From: Gemmobacter fulvus
Lineage (GTDB): Bacteria > Pseudomonadota > Alphaproteobacteria > Rhodobacterales > Rhodobacteraceae
DNA length: 64,000 nucleotides
Reading direction: 5' to 3'
Assembly: GCF_018798885.1 (NCBI RefSeq)
Contig: NZ_CP076361.1
Span: forward strand, 1,054,001-1,118,000
Position numbers and translations under genes: made by a program
Notes under the pieces: generated by a model
What the model saw: the letters and a program-made list of their open reading frames with translations, nothing else
What the model was told of the DNA's origin: nothing
The model's database searches: none
Shown: piece by piece, positions 8,491 through 17,981 of the stretch
Numbering within the stretch: position 1 is the stretch's first letter
Layout of the letters: every line of letters begins with the position of its first letter

Positions 8491-9411
8491 ATGATTCTGA
8501 GCTGTGGTGAGGCGCTCATTGACATGCTGCCGCGCGAAAGCACGCTGGGCGAGGCCGCCTTTGCCCCCTATGCGGGTGGGGCGGTGTTCAACACGGCGAT
8601 GGCGCTGGGGCGGCTGGGCGCGCCTTCGGCGTTTTTCTCGGGCCTGTCCACCGACATGCTGGGGCAGATCCTGATTGACACGCTGACCGCCTCCAAGGTC
8701 GATACCGGCTTTGCCGCTCGCTCGGCCCGCCCGACCACCGTTGCCTTTGTCAAACTGGTGGATGGTCAGGCGACCTATGCCTTTTACGATGAAAACACGG
8801 CGGGCCGGATGCTGGCGATTGCCGACCTGCCTGCCCTGCCCTCCGACTGCGACGCGCTGTTCTTCGGCGGCATCTCTTTGGTCAATGACCCTGCCGCCGC
8901 CACCTATGAGGCGCTGCAAATGCGCGAGGCCCCGACCCGCGTGACGATGATCGACCCCAATATCCGCCCCGGCTTCATCACCGATGAGACAGGTTATCGC
9001 GCCCGCATCGGCCGGATGATCGTCCGCGCCGATATCGTCAAACTTTCGGACGAAGATCTGCATTGGCTGATGGGCAAGGGCGATGTGACCGAACTGGCCC
9101 GCAGCCTTGTGGCACAGGGGCCGAAAGTGGTGTTCATCACCGAAGGTGCGGCGGGCGCGCGGGCCGTCACCGCCACGCAGGACCGCTTTGTCGCCGCTAC
9201 CAAGGTCACCGTGGCCGATACCGTGGGCGCGGGCGATACGTTCAACGCGGGCGTGCTGGCGGCGCTGCATGACGCGGGCGCGCTGACCAAAGCCGCCGTG
9301 GCGGCGCTGCCCGATGCGGTTCTGGATGCCGCGCTGACCCTTGGCACCCGCGCCGCCGCCATCACCGTCAGCCGCGCCGGGGCCAATCCGCCCTGGCGGC
9401 ACGAGCTGTGA
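8491..9411 (+). CDS. PfkB-family sugar kinase, probably fructokinase
   Basis: 306-residue ribokinase-fold kinase. The N-terminal [10 protein letters not shown] and the [17 protein letters not shown] substrate region are typical of fructokinases, and the C-terminal [12 protein letters not shown] motif (about residue 245-256) holds the catalytic aspartate and anion hole. GGGGAGG at 8479-8485 precedes ATG 8491. A LacI-type operator overlaps its promoter, consistent with sugar induction. The stop overlaps the dtd start (GTGA), so the two are translationally coupled. Fructose is the likely substrate, but other hexoses are possible. Confidence 0.85.
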   Translation: MILSCGEALIDMLPRESTLGEAAFAPYAGGAVFNTAMALGRLGAPSAFFSGLSTDMLGQILIDTLTASKVDTGFAARSARPTTVAFVKLVDGQATYAFYDENTAGRMLAIADLPALPSDCDALFFGGISLVNDPAAATYEALQMREAPTRVTMIDPNIRPGFITDETGYRARIGRMIVRADIVKLSDEDLHWLMGKGDVTELARSLVAQGPKVVFITEGAAGARAVTATQDRFVAATKVTVADTVGAGDTFNAGVLAALHDAGALTKAAVAALPDAVLDAALTLGTRAAAITVSRAGANPPWRHEL

Positions 9412-9848
9412 GGGCGGTTGTCCAACGCGTCAGCCGGGCCTCGGTCACGGTGGACGGGCAGATCACCGGCGAGATTGGCGCGGGGCTGCTGATCCTCGTC
9501 TGTGCCATGCAGGGCGATGCCGAGGCGCAGGCCGATCACCTGGCCTCCAAGATTGCCAAACTGCGAATCTTCAAGGATGAGGCAGGCAAGATGAACCGCT
9601 CGGTCCGCGATATCGGCGGGGCCTGCCTGATCGTCAGCCAGTTCACGCTGGCCGCCGATCTGCGCGGCAACCGCCCCGGCTTTTCGACCGCCGCCGCCCC
9701 CGAGGACGGCAATCGGCTTTATGCCTATTTCACCAAACGTATGCAGGCCGAGGGCCTGCCCACCGCCAATGGTATTTTCGGGGCCGATATGGCGGTGGAA
9801 CTGGTGAATGACGGGCCGGTGACCATCTGGATGGACACCGCCCTATAA
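9408..9848 (+). CDS. dtd: D-aminoacyl-tRNA deacylase
   Basis: 146 residues, standard Dtd length. It removes D-amino acids (and glycine from tRNA-Ala) mischarged on tRNA. Signatures: [13 protein letters not shown] at the N-terminus, the SQFTLAAD motif, NRPGFSTAA, and the [10 protein letters not shown]-terminal motif corresponding to the cross-subunit Gly-cisPro loop. GTG 9408 overlaps the stop of the sugar kinase. The gene is convergent with the exported unknown, whose stop is 23 bases away. Confidence 0.95.
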   Translation: MRAVVQRVSRASVTVDGQITGEIGAGLLILVCAMQGDAEAQADHLASKIAKLRIFKDEAGKMNRSVRDIGGACLIVSQFTLAADLRGNRPGFSTAAAPEDGNRLYAYFTKRMQAEGLPTANGIFGADMAVELVNDGPVTIWMDTAL

Positions 9849-9871
9849 CGGCGCAGTGGCCCAATCGCAGC

Positions 9872-10405
9872 TCAATTGAACGGATTGCCGTCGCCCTCAT
9901 CCGCCAGCGCATCCACACATTCCGTCAGCGCCCGGATCGACGCCGAAGACCCGGCGAGCGAATAGCTTTGAACCTTTGATCCGCTGTCATTGCTCAGATG
10001 CAGGGTGCTGCCGCCGACGACCTCCATCAGAAACCGAGTGGAGGCATCGCCTTCGGGCAGGTTGAACAGCACCGAATTCTGATACAGCTCCGCATCGCTC
10101 AGCGACCAGGGCGACCGCCGGTCCACCTGCACGCCCAGATCGGCGCTGCCGCCATCCGAAAAATCCCAGCTGGTGGAATAGAACTGCAATTTCACCGGGT
10201 TCCACGGATCAGCCCAGACCGAGAACGTGTCATCGCCATCGGAAACCTGCGCCACACAGGAAAACGAGCCATCGTCAAACCCGACGATCTCCACCATCCA
10301 GTGTTTGTGGGTGAACAGCCGCTCCGACACCGGATCGGCCATCCCACCCTGAGCCGCAACAAGGCCCGCCACCAGAACTGCACCTGCAAACACGCCGCGT
10401 GCCAT
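9872..10405 (-). CDS. Exported protein of unknown function
   Basis: 177 residues from ATG 10405, chosen because it begins a clear signal peptide (MARGVFAGAVLVAGLVAAQG, cleavage probably after MADP-region Ala) and follows GGGAG. The mature part is acidic, with a FSVWADPWNPVKLQFYSTSW stretch and two cysteines (one near FSCVAQV, one near TECVDAL) that could form a disulfide. I recognise no family. It lies 77 bases downstream of the acyl-CoA synthetase on the same strand. Confidence 0.75.
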   Translation of the reverse strand: MARGVFAGAVLVAGLVAAQGGMADPVSERLFTHKHWMVEIVGFDDGSFSCVAQVSDGDDTFSVWADPWNPVKLQFYSTSWDFSDGGSADLGVQVDRRSPWSLSDAELYQNSVLFNLPEGDASTRFLMEVVGGSTLHLSNDSGSKVQSYSLAGSSASIRALTECVDALADEGDGNPFN

Positions 10406-10482
10406 CAGTATTCTCCCACAACCCACGCCATCAACTTTTGGCGAGGCCGCAGATTTCCGCAAGCCTGTTTGTTGACGCAACG

Positions 10483-12375
10483 TTAGGCTTTTGCCTGCCA
10501 CTCCCATGCCTGGGTGAACTGGCCCAACACCGCCTGCACCGCCGCCGTATCGCCCTGCGGCGACAGACGGGCCACCAGCCCGCGTTTCTTGTCCTCGACC
10601 ACCTCGACCACGCGCGGGGCAAGACCGGCTTCGGCCAAGGCGGCGTTGTAGATGCGGATGATGGCCCGGCGGCGCAGATCCGGCTTGAAGACCTTGCCGA
10701 CGGCGGTCTTGGGCAGTTCCGACAGGATCTCGATATGTTTCGGCACGGCAGCGCGTTCATGGATATGCGCCTTGGCATAGTCCAGCAACGCCGCCTCGGT
10801 GACTGTCGCCCCGGCCACCAGTTCCACATAGGCGCAGGGCAATTCGCCCGAATGGGCGTCGGGCTGGCCGATGGCCCCGACAAAACTGACCGCCTCATGG
10901 CCCATCAGCGCCTCTTCGATCACGGCGGGGTCGATGTTGTGGCCGCCCCGGATGATCAGATCCTTGGCGCGGCCGGTGATGAACAGATAACCGTCGCCAT
11001 CCAGCCGCCCCAGATCGCCGGTGCGCAGATAGCGGCCTTCGGCAAACAGCGTGCGATTCTTGTCGACCTCGGTATAGGTCGAGCCTTCAAACACGCCGGG
11101 ATTGGCGACACAGATTTCGCCCACCTCATCCACCCCCGCCTCGCGGAACCCGCCCGTGCCATCGGTGTTCAGGATCCGCACATGGGTATAGGGGAAGGGA
11201 ATCCCGACCGAGCCGATTTTCTTGTTGCCATCCGGCGGGTTGACCGACACGAGGCAGGTGCATTCCGTCAGGCCGTAGCCCTCCACGATCTGCACGCCGG
11301 TCGCCTTTTCAAAGCGGTTGAACAGTTCGATCGGCAGCGGGGCCGAGCCAGAAAACGCCCCGCGCAGCGTGCTGACATCTGCGTTGATCGGGCGCTGCAT
11401 CAGCGCGGCCAGCGCCGTGGGCACCGTGACCATATAGGTCACTTTCCAACGTTCGATCAGCTTCCAGAAATTGTCGAACACACCATCGCCGCGATAGCCC
11501 GCCGGTGTCGGAAACACGACATGCGCGCCGCTGGCGATCATCGACATCAGAATGGGATAGACCGCGAACACATGGAACAGCGGCAGCGGGCACAGGACAA
11601 TATCGGTTTCACGGAACAGCAGGCGATGCCCCAGCCAGCCGTTATAGACCATGCCCGATACCTTGTGCTGGGCCACCTTGGGCATTCCGGTGGTGCCGCC
11701 GGTGTGGAAATAGGCCGCCACCCGGTCAGCGGTCTGATCGGTGAAGGTCAGCCGGTCTGCGGGCTGGCGTTTCAGTTCGGCATGAAAGCTTTTGACATTG
11801 GCGCTATGGCTCACTGTGCCCTTGGGCCGCAGGAAATGCGCAATCCATTTTTTCGGCGGTTTAAGGTAACGCAGCAGATCAATTTCCAGCACGGTCTTGA
11901 CCGATGGCGCATGTTTCACCGCCTCGGCCACCTTGGCCGACAGTTCCGTCTTGGGAAAGGCGCGCAAGGTGACAACGACCTTGGCCTTGGTTTCGCGCAG
12001 GATGGCGCTGATCTGCTCGGCCTCCAGCAGCGGATTGATCGGGTTGGCAATGCCCGCCACCATGCCGCCCAACAGCGTGAACACGGTTTCGGAACAATTG
12101 GGCAGCACATAGGCCACCACATCGCGCTCGCCCACCCCAAGGCTGCGGAACAGATTGGCGGCCTGCGTGGTGCGCGCGTGCAAGTCGGCCCAGGTCAGGG
12201 TTTCCGAGGCATCCTGCGGGCCGGAGGTCAGCTGATAGGACACCGCAGGCCGGGCACCATGCGCCGCCTTCGCCCGGCTGAGAAATTCATGGATGCTGCG
12301 CGCCGCGCCGCGCGCTTCCCATGTCTTTTCCGCCTCGATGGCCTTGATATCGGCCAGATTGGCAAAGCTTCCCAT
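10483..12375 (-). CDS. AMP-forming acyl-CoA synthetase (fatty-acid/aromatic-acid CoA ligase type)
   Basis: 630-residue adenylate-forming enzyme. ATG 12375 follows GGGGAGGAG. Visible core motifs: the P-loop-like YFHTGGTTGMPK, the GYGLTECTCLV A5 motif, TGDLGRLDGDGYLFITGR (A7/A8) with the hinge, and KTAVGKVFKPDLRR containing the catalytic A10 lysine. It makes an acyl-CoA from a carboxylic acid with ATP and CoA. The substrate cannot be read from sequence; length and style suit medium/long-chain or hydroxylated acids. Monocistronic or co-transcribed with the exported unknown. Confidence 0.87.
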   Translation of the reverse strand: MGSFANLADIKAIEAEKTWEARGAARSIHEFLSRAKAAHGARPAVSYQLTSGPQDASETLTWADLHARTTQAANLFRSLGVGERDVVAYVLPNCSETVFTLLGGMVAGIANPINPLLEAEQISAILRETKAKVVVTLRAFPKTELSAKVAEAVKHAPSVKTVLEIDLLRYLKPPKKWIAHFLRPKGTVSHSANVKSFHAELKRQPADRLTFTDQTADRVAAYFHTGGTTGMPKVAQHKVSGMVYNGWLGHRLLFRETDIVLCPLPLFHVFAVYPILMSMIASGAHVVFPTPAGYRGDGVFDNFWKLIERWKVTYMVTVPTALAALMQRPINADVSTLRGAFSGSAPLPIELFNRFEKATGVQIVEGYGLTECTCLVSVNPPDGNKKIGSVGIPFPYTHVRILNTDGTGGFREAGVDEVGEICVANPGVFEGSTYTEVDKNRTLFAEGRYLRTGDLGRLDGDGYLFITGRAKDLIIRGGHNIDPAVIEEALMGHEAVSFVGAIGQPDAHSGELPCAYVELVAGATVTEAALLDYAKAHIHERAAVPKHIEILSELPKTAVGKVFKPDLRRRAIIRIYNAALAEAGLAPRVVEVVEDKKRGLVARLSPQGDTAAVQAVLGQFTQAWEWQAKA

Positions 12376-12540
12376 CGCAGTCTCCTCCCCTGCTCCCGGT
12401 GCGCCGGGATCTGTTCTTTCTGCGAAAATGCGGGGTTTACGCCCCTCTCGCAAGACATCGCTGTGGCGACAACGCAACGTCAGAGCCGAAGTGTAGGGCC
12501 AAACGCCGCGTCACGTCCCGCCTGTCTGTCGTCCTCGGGA

Positions 12541-12577
12541 TAAAAAACGCAGCGACCGGAGGAGGCGGCCGCCGCGT
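12541..12577 (-). terminator. Rho-independent terminator of the BON-LysM gene
   Basis: Reading the minus strand, an imperfect stem (ACGC.GCG.CCG arms with single mismatches, loop around CCTCCTC) is followed by a T6 run at 12547-12541, just after the stop at 12586. Confidence 0.7.
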
Positions 12578-12585
12578 CTGTGCCG

Positions 12586-13038
12586 TCAGGCCTGCGGGAT
12601 GCGCAGCATCTGCCCCGGATAGATCTTGTCGGGATGCGACAGCATCGGCTTGTTGGCCTCGAAGATCTCGGTATAGCGGTTGGCATTGCCCAGCGTTGCC
12701 TTGGCAATGGCCGACAGCGTGTCGCCCTTCTTCACGGTGTGGAACACGGGGGCCGCGGCATCCAGGTGGTCTTCGGCCTCGACCTCGGCCACGCCAGCCA
12801 CATTACCCACCGCAAGGATCACCTTTTCCTGTGCTTCCGGCGTGGCGGCCTTGCCCGAAAGCACCACCTTGTCGCCCTGCACCTTGATCTCGACGCCCTT
12901 GGCATCCAGGCCCAGCTTTTCAACCTCGGCCTTCAGCGCCGCCTCTTTGGCGGCTGCCGCCTCGGGGGCCTCTGCCGCTTCGGCCTTGGACCCGAAGAGC
13001 GAGCTGCCCGCGTCTTTCACAAATGACCACAAACCCAT
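12586..13038 (-). CDS. kbp: BON-LysM protein, Kbp (YgaU)-like
   Basis: 150 residues, essentially the length of E. coli Kbp (149). A BON domain covers about residues 28-92 and a LysM domain 99-148 (HTVKKGDTLSAIAKATLG...IYPGQMLRIP). E. coli Kbp is a cytoplasmic potassium-binding protein. There is no signal peptide here (MGLWSFVKDAGSSLFG), consistent with that location. An Ala/Glu-rich stretch (19-40) joins the N-terminal helix to the BON domain. Potassium binding is inferred from the family. Confidence 0.88.
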   Translation of the reverse strand: MGLWSFVKDAGSSLFGSKAEAAEAPEAAAAKEAALKAEVEKLGLDAKGVEIKVQGDKVVLSGKAATPEAQEKVILAVGNVAGVAEVEAEDHLDAAAPVFHTVKKGDTLSAIAKATLGNANRYTEIFEANKPMLSHPDKIYPGQMLRIPQA

Positions 13039-13167
13039 GATGATACTCCTTGTTCACCAGCTCCGGCAGCCTCATGCTGCCACAGCCGGAGCGTTGCACA
13101 GGAACAATGTCGCAGGCGCGACAGTGGTTCCAGCGGAGAAATGCGCCGAAATTCCCCCTGCGCGGGA

Positions 13168-14952
13168 TCAGGCCTGCCCATCGGTGAATTGCAGCCGGGC
13201 AAGGCGGGCATAAAGGCCGCCCTCTGCCACCAGCGCCTCATGCGTGCCCTGCGCCACGATGCGGCCCTGATCAAAGACCACGATGCGATCGGCGCGTTTC
13301 ACGGTGGCAAGGCGGTGCGCCACGACAAGCGTGGTGCGGCCTTCGGCCAACCGCTCCACCGCCGCCTGCACGGCGCGTTCGCTTTCGGCATCCAGCGCAG
13401 AGGTCGCCTCGTCCAGCAGCAGCACCGGGGCATCGCGCAGAATGGCGCGGGCAATCGCCACCCGCTGCCGCTGCCCGCCCGACAGCATCACGCCCCGCTC
13501 GCCCAGCGCGGTGTCATAGCCTTCGGGCAGCGCGGTCAGGAAGTCATGCGCGGCGGCGGCACGGGCGGCGGCCTCTACTTCGGCATCGCTGGCCTCGGGG
13601 CGACCAAAGCGGATATTGTCCCGCGCCGTTGCAGCAAAGATCACCGGATCCTGCGGCACAAGCGCCAGCGCCCGGCGGAAATCGCCGCGCGCCATATCGC
13701 GCAGGTCGATCCCGTCCAGCGTGACGCGCCCCTGCTGCGGATCGTAGAACCGTTGCAGCAATTGCAGGATGGTGGTCTTGCCCGCCCCCGACGGGCCGAC
13801 CAGCGCCACGGTTTCACCAGGCAGCACATGCAGATCAACGCCGTTCAGCGCCGAGGTATCGGGCCGCGCCGGATAGGCGAAATGCAGCCCCTCGAAGCGG
13901 ATCTCACCGCGCACCGGGCGCGGCAGTGCCTGCGGCTGCGCCGGATCCTGCACCGTGTCGGTGGTGTGCAGCAGCTCCACCAACCGCTCGGTCGCGCCTG
14001 CCGCCCGCTGCAATTCGCCCCAGATTTCCGACAAGGCCCCGACAGCCCCGGCCACCATCACCGCATAGATGACGAATTGCACCAGCTCGCCCGCGCTCAT
14101 CGCCCCCGCGCGCACGTCCCGCGCGCCGATCCACAGCACCCCGACAATGCCGGTGAACACCAGAAAGATCACGATCACCGTCATCACGGCGCGGGTGCCG
14201 ATGCGGGTGCGGGCCGAAGCGAAGGATTTTTCGGTCACATCGGCAAAGGCCGCGCGGGTGCGCGCCTCATGGGTATAGGCCTGCACGGTCTGCACCGCTG
14301 ACAGCGCCTCGGCGGCGGCACCGGACGAGGCGGCAATCCAATCCTGATTGTCGCGGCTCAGCGCGCGCAGGCGGCGGCCCAGCAGCACGATGGGCACGAT
14401 CACTACCGGCACGATCAGCAGCACCAGCCCGGTCAGCTTGGCCGAGGTGAAGAACAGGAACACCAGCCCGCCCAGCAGCAGCAGCACGTTGCGCAAGGCG
14501 ACAGAGACCGACGAGCCGATCACCGACAGGATCAGCGTGGTGTCGGTCGTCAAGCGCGACAGCACCTCGCCGGTCAGGATCCGTTCAAAAAACGCAGGCG
14601 ACAGGCCCGAGATCCGGTCGAACAGCGCCCGGCGAATGTCCGCCACCACGCGTTCGCCCAAGCGGGTGACAAGGTAATACCGCGCCCCCGTGCCCAGCGC
14701 CAGGGCGGCTGCAATCAGCAGGGCCGCGCCAAAATACTGGTCCAGCAGCTCGGCCGAGCCGGTGTTGAAATTGTCCACCACCCGCCGCACCGCCAGCGGC
14801 AGGATCAGGCTGACCGTCGCGGTCAGCGTCAACGCCGCCAAGGCCGCGAGCACCATGATCCGATAGGGCGCAAGGAAGGGCCGCAGCCCGGCCAGGGCAC
14901 CTACACGTTTCGATGCCGCCCGGTCGGGCAGGGATGACGGTCCTCGGGCCAT
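13168..14952 (-). CDS. ABC exporter half-transporter (permease-ATPase fusion, ABCB/MsbA-like)
   Basis: 594 residues: a six-helix transmembrane domain (about 25-320) followed by a nucleotide-binding domain with GPSGAGKT Walker A, LSGGQRQRVAIARA signature and VLLLDEATSALD Walker B. It should function as a homodimer exporting lipids, drugs or peptides; substrate unknown. ATG 14952 follows AGGAGAACGCC. It is divergent from the alpha/beta-hydrolase operon across 369 bases. Confidence 0.92.
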   Translation of the reverse strand: MARGPSSLPDRAASKRVGALAGLRPFLAPYRIMVLAALAALTLTATVSLILPLAVRRVVDNFNTGSAELLDQYFGAALLIAAALALGTGARYYLVTRLGERVVADIRRALFDRISGLSPAFFERILTGEVLSRLTTDTTLILSVIGSSVSVALRNVLLLLGGLVFLFFTSAKLTGLVLLIVPVVIVPIVLLGRRLRALSRDNQDWIAASSGAAAEALSAVQTVQAYTHEARTRAAFADVTEKSFASARTRIGTRAVMTVIVIFLVFTGIVGVLWIGARDVRAGAMSAGELVQFVIYAVMVAGAVGALSEIWGELQRAAGATERLVELLHTTDTVQDPAQPQALPRPVRGEIRFEGLHFAYPARPDTSALNGVDLHVLPGETVALVGPSGAGKTTILQLLQRFYDPQQGRVTLDGIDLRDMARGDFRRALALVPQDPVIFAATARDNIRFGRPEASDAEVEAAARAAAAHDFLTALPEGYDTALGERGVMLSGGQRQRVAIARAILRDAPVLLLDEATSALDAESERAVQAAVERLAEGRTTLVVAHRLATVKRADRIVVFDQGRIVAQGTHEALVAEGGLYARLARLQFTDGQA

Positions 14953-15321
14953 GGCGTTCTCCTGTCTTGCGTGCCGGGTTTAGGGGGTCTGCCTGCGCGG
15001 AGCAAGCGCGACGAATGGACGCCGCCCCGCCGCACAGGGGGTTTAACCTGCCGCCGCGCTGTGACAGGCTGGCGGCAGGAGACGAACCATGACCTGCCGC
15101 CCTCTTGCATCTGTGACCTGCGGCCTGCGGGCCCGACCGGCGCGTGTTCGCAGATATGGTCCTGTTCCTGAGCGGTTTTTCGCAAAGCGCACCCCGCCTC
15201 GGTTTGTATCTTGCGCGGGCGGCGCTATGTCCAGGCAGCGCCGGACCGGGTCCGAAAGGCCCGCGCCGCACAGCCCCACGGGCCTACCCCCAATTTCTGC
15301 CTCACACAGGGATGCCATCGC
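14953..15321. other. 369-base divergent intergenic region
   Basis: This separates the ABC exporter (minus) from the hydrolase operon (plus) and should carry both promoters. I see no strong -35/-10 pair. Short ORFs here (for example ATG 15089, 78 codons, Arg/Pro/Ser-rich) look like random open frames in GC-rich DNA. No RNA gene or repeat recognised. Confidence 0.5.
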
Positions 15322-16146
15322 ATGACCCAATTTTTCACCAGTTCCGACGGGGCACAGATCGCCTATTCCGATACCGGCGACGGACTGCCGCTGCTGTGCC
15401 TTGCCGGGTTGACGCGCACGATGGCGGATTTTGACTATCTTGCCCCACATCTGCCACCGTTGCGCCTGATCCGCATGGATTATCGCGGGCGCGGCGCCAG
15501 CGCATGGACCGGGGCCACCACCTATACCGTGCCGCAAGAGGGGAGCGATGCGCTGGAATTGCTGGATCATCTGGGCGTCGCGCAGGCGGCGGTGCTGGGC
15601 ACCTCGCGCGGCGGGCTGATTGCGATGCTGCTGGCGGCGGTCGCCAAACCGCGCCTTCTGGGCATCTGCCTCAATGACATCGGCCCGGTGATCGACCGGC
15701 CGGGGCTGGAGCGGATCTTTGACTACGTCGGGCGCAATCCCAATGCCAAAACCCATGCGGCGCTGGCCGCCGCCCTGCCCCGCAACATGCCGGGTTTTGC
15801 CAATGTGCCCGAGGCGCGCTGGCTGGAAGAGGCGCAAAAGCACTATACCCAATCGGAGCGTGGGCTGCGCATCACCTATGATCCCGCCCTGCGCGACGCC
15901 TTCCTTGCGGCCTTCCAAGGCCCCGAGGTCGATGCCTGGCCGCTGTTCGATGCCTGTGTCGGCCTTCCTCTGGCGCTGATCCGGGGCGCGAATTCCGATC
16001 TGCTGTCGCCCGCAACGGTCGCGGAAATGCAGCGCCGCGCCCCCGACATGCTGGTGGCCGAGGTGCCCGACCGCGCCCATATCCCCTTTCTGGATGAACC
16101 GCCGGCTCTGGCCGTCATCCGCCGCTGGCTGGAGACCATGACATGA
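15322..16146 (+). CDS. Alpha/beta-fold hydrolase
   Basis: 274 residues from ATG 15322 (MTQFFTSSDGAQIAYSDTG, the usual family N-terminus); an upstream in-frame ATG at 15211 would add a non-homologous 37-residue leader. The nucleophile elbow is GTSRGG with S95; the catalytic His is in DRAHIPFLDEP near the C-terminus, and the acid is probably in the GANSDLLSP loop. Substrate unknown; similar proteins are annotated as haloperoxidases, esterases or lactonases. Its stop overlaps the dehydratase start (ATGA). Confidence 0.85.
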   Translation: MTQFFTSSDGAQIAYSDTGDGLPLLCLAGLTRTMADFDYLAPHLPPLRLIRMDYRGRGASAWTGATTYTVPQEGSDALELLDHLGVAQAAVLGTSRGGLIAMLLAAVAKPRLLGICLNDIGPVIDRPGLERIFDYVGRNPNAKTHAALAAALPRNMPGFANVPEARWLEEAQKHYTQSERGLRITYDPALRDAFLAAFQGPEVDAWPLFDACVGLPLALIRGANSDLLSPATVAEMQRRAPDMLVAEVPDRAHIPFLDEPPALAVIRRWLETMT

Positions 16147-17120
16147 GCGATATCGCACGGATCGAAGCCGCCAGTTTCCGTCTGGCCGGGCATGCCGTCC
16201 GCACACCGCTGCTCGGCTCGTCCTTTCTGAACGAGATTGCCGGGCGGCGCGTCTGGGTGAAGGCCGAATGTCTGCAACATACCGGATCATTCAAATTCCG
16301 TGGCGGCTGGGCGGCGGTGTCGGCTCTGACACCAGACCAGCGCGCGGCGGGGGTCATCGCCTATTCCTCGGGCAATCATGCGCAGGGGGTGGCACTGGCC
16401 GCCGCCCGGCACGAAGCGCCCTGCGTCATCATCATGCCCTCGGACGCGCCGCGTCTCAAGATCGCCAATACGAGGGCCTATGGGGCCGAGGTCGTGCTTT
16501 ATGACCGCGTGCGCGAAAACCGCGATGCCATCGGGGCGCGGCTTGCGGCGGCGCGCGGGCTGACCCTGATCCGCCCCTATGACGAGCCAGAGGTGATTGC
16601 CGGGCAGGGCACAACCGGGCTGGAGATTGCCGAACAGGCAGTGGAACTGGGCATCCGACATGCCGATGTGCTGGTATGCTGCGGCGGTGGTGGCCTGACG
16701 GCCGGCATTGCGCTGGCGCTGGAAAGCCGCGCCCCCGCCCTGCGCCCGCGCCCCTGCGAACCCGAAGGCTTTGACGATACCGCCCGCAGCCTGGCCAGCG
16801 GATCGGTGCAGCGCAATGCGCGGGCGGCAGGGTCGCTTTGTGATGCGATCGTGACCCCTGCCCCCGGCGCGATCACCTTTCCAATCAACCAGCGGCTCTG
16901 CGGCCCCGGGTTGGTGGTCAGTGATGAAGAGGCGATGCGCGCCATCGCCCTCGCCTTCACCCGGCTGAAACTGGTGCTGGAGCCGGGCGGCGCCGTGGCG
17001 CTGGCTGCCGCCCTGTTCCGCCGTGACCAGATCGAAGGTGAAGACGTGATCGCCGTGGCGACAGGCGGCAATATCGACGCCGATCTGTTCCAGACCGCCC
17101 TGACCCATTACGCAGGCTGA
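16143..17120 (+). CDS. PLP-dependent threonine/serine dehydratase family enzyme
   Basis: 325 residues, fold-type II PLP enzyme. K51 in SFKFRGG is the expected Schiff-base lysine, SSGNHAQGVALAA is the phosphate/substrate motif, and CGGGGLTAG (about 180) the PLP phosphate-binding loop. It lacks the C-terminal regulatory domain of biosynthetic IlvA, so a catabolic threonine/serine dehydratase or a related deaminase (for example in ectoine-type catabolism) fits. It starts inside the stop of the preceding hydrolase and is followed after 3 bases by the PcaD-like gene. Confidence 0.87.
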   Translation: MSDIARIEAASFRLAGHAVRTPLLGSSFLNEIAGRRVWVKAECLQHTGSFKFRGGWAAVSALTPDQRAAGVIAYSSGNHAQGVALAAARHEAPCVIIMPSDAPRLKIANTRAYGAEVVLYDRVRENRDAIGARLAAARGLTLIRPYDEPEVIAGQGTTGLEIAEQAVELGIRHADVLVCCGGGGLTAGIALALESRAPALRPRPCEPEGFDDTARSLASGSVQRNARAAGSLCDAIVTPAPGAITFPINQRLCGPGLVVSDEEAMRAIALAFTRLKLVLEPGGAVALAAALFRRDQIEGEDVIAVATGGNIDADLFQTALTHYAG

Positions 17121-17123
17121 CCG

Positions 17124-17912
17124 ATGAGCATTGCCTATCTGCCCGATCTGCGGCTGCATTACCGGGAGGACGGCCCGAAATCCGGCCCGGCGGTGGTGTT
17201 TGCCCATGCGCTTGGTCTGGATCTGACGCTCTGGGATGCGGTGCTGCCGCTGCTGCCGCCGGGCCTGCGGTTGATCCGCTATGACCTGCGTGGCCATGGC
17301 GGATCGGATGTGCCGACGCCCCCCTATGCCATGGGGGCGCTGGTGCGCGATGCCGAACGGCTGCTGGATCATCTGGCGGTCAAGGACTGCGTTTTTGTCG
17401 GCCTGTCGCTCGGCGGGCTGGTGACGCAGGGGCTGGCGGTCAAGCGGCTGGATCTGGTCCGCGCCATGGTACTCAGCAATACCGCCCCCCGGATCGGCAT
17501 TGCCACGCAATGGCACGACCGGATCGCCGCCGTGGCCGCACAGGGCATGGAGGCGGTCGCCCAGCCCACGATGGAGCGGTGGTTTTCGCGCCGGTTCCGT
17601 GCCGAAGGCCACGATGCAGCCTGGCGCGACCGGCTGCTGGCCTGCCCCCCTGCCGGATATATGGGCTGCTGCGCCGCGATTGCGGGCGCGGATTTCTATA
17701 CCCCGACCGCCAGCCTGACCCTGCCCACACTGGTCATCGCGGGCAGCGAGGATGGCTCCACCCCGCCCGATCTGGTGCGCGAAACCGCCGGTCTGGTGCG
17801 GGGGTCCGAATATCACCTGCTGCGCGGCGCAGGCCATCTGCCCCCCGTCGATCAGCCCGCCGCCTTCGCCACCCTGCTCGGCACCTTTCTCGACCGGATC
17901 GGCCATATCTGA
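17124..17912 (+). CDS. pcaD: 3-oxoadipate enol-lactonase-like alpha/beta hydrolase
   Basis: 262 residues closely matching PcaD style: YDLRGHGGSDVP, the nucleophile elbow GLSLGGLVTQGLA with S95, a GSEDGSTPP loop with the acid (about D211), and GAGHLPPVDQP with the His (about 239). PcaD opens 3-oxoadipate enol-lactone in the beta-ketoadipate pathway. No other pca genes are nearby, so it may instead serve another lactone or ester here. Same operon as the dehydratase (3-base gap). Confidence 0.75.
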   Translation: MSIAYLPDLRLHYREDGPKSGPAVVFAHALGLDLTLWDAVLPLLPPGLRLIRYDLRGHGGSDVPTPPYAMGALVRDAERLLDHLAVKDCVFVGLSLGGLVTQGLAVKRLDLVRAMVLSNTAPRIGIATQWHDRIAAVAAQGMEAVAQPTMERWFSRRFRAEGHDAAWRDRLLACPPAGYMGCCAAIAGADFYTPTASLTLPTLVIAGSEDGSTPPDLVRETAGLVRGSEYHLLRGAGHLPPVDQPAAFATLLGTFLDRIGHI

Positions 17913-17981
17913 ATCGAACATTCAGCCGCCCGCCCCATACCCTCGCCCGATGTGAAGATTGACCCGGAAAGACCTGAGAAC

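Noticed and set aside
10399..12543. 714-codon plus-strand frame
   Set aside because: Antisense to the well-supported acyl-CoA synthetase; no domain recognisable.
15089..15325. 78-codon ORF in the ABC exporter/hydrolase gap
   Set aside because: Arg/Pro/Ser-rich with no domain, overlaps the next gene start, and lacks support beyond openness.
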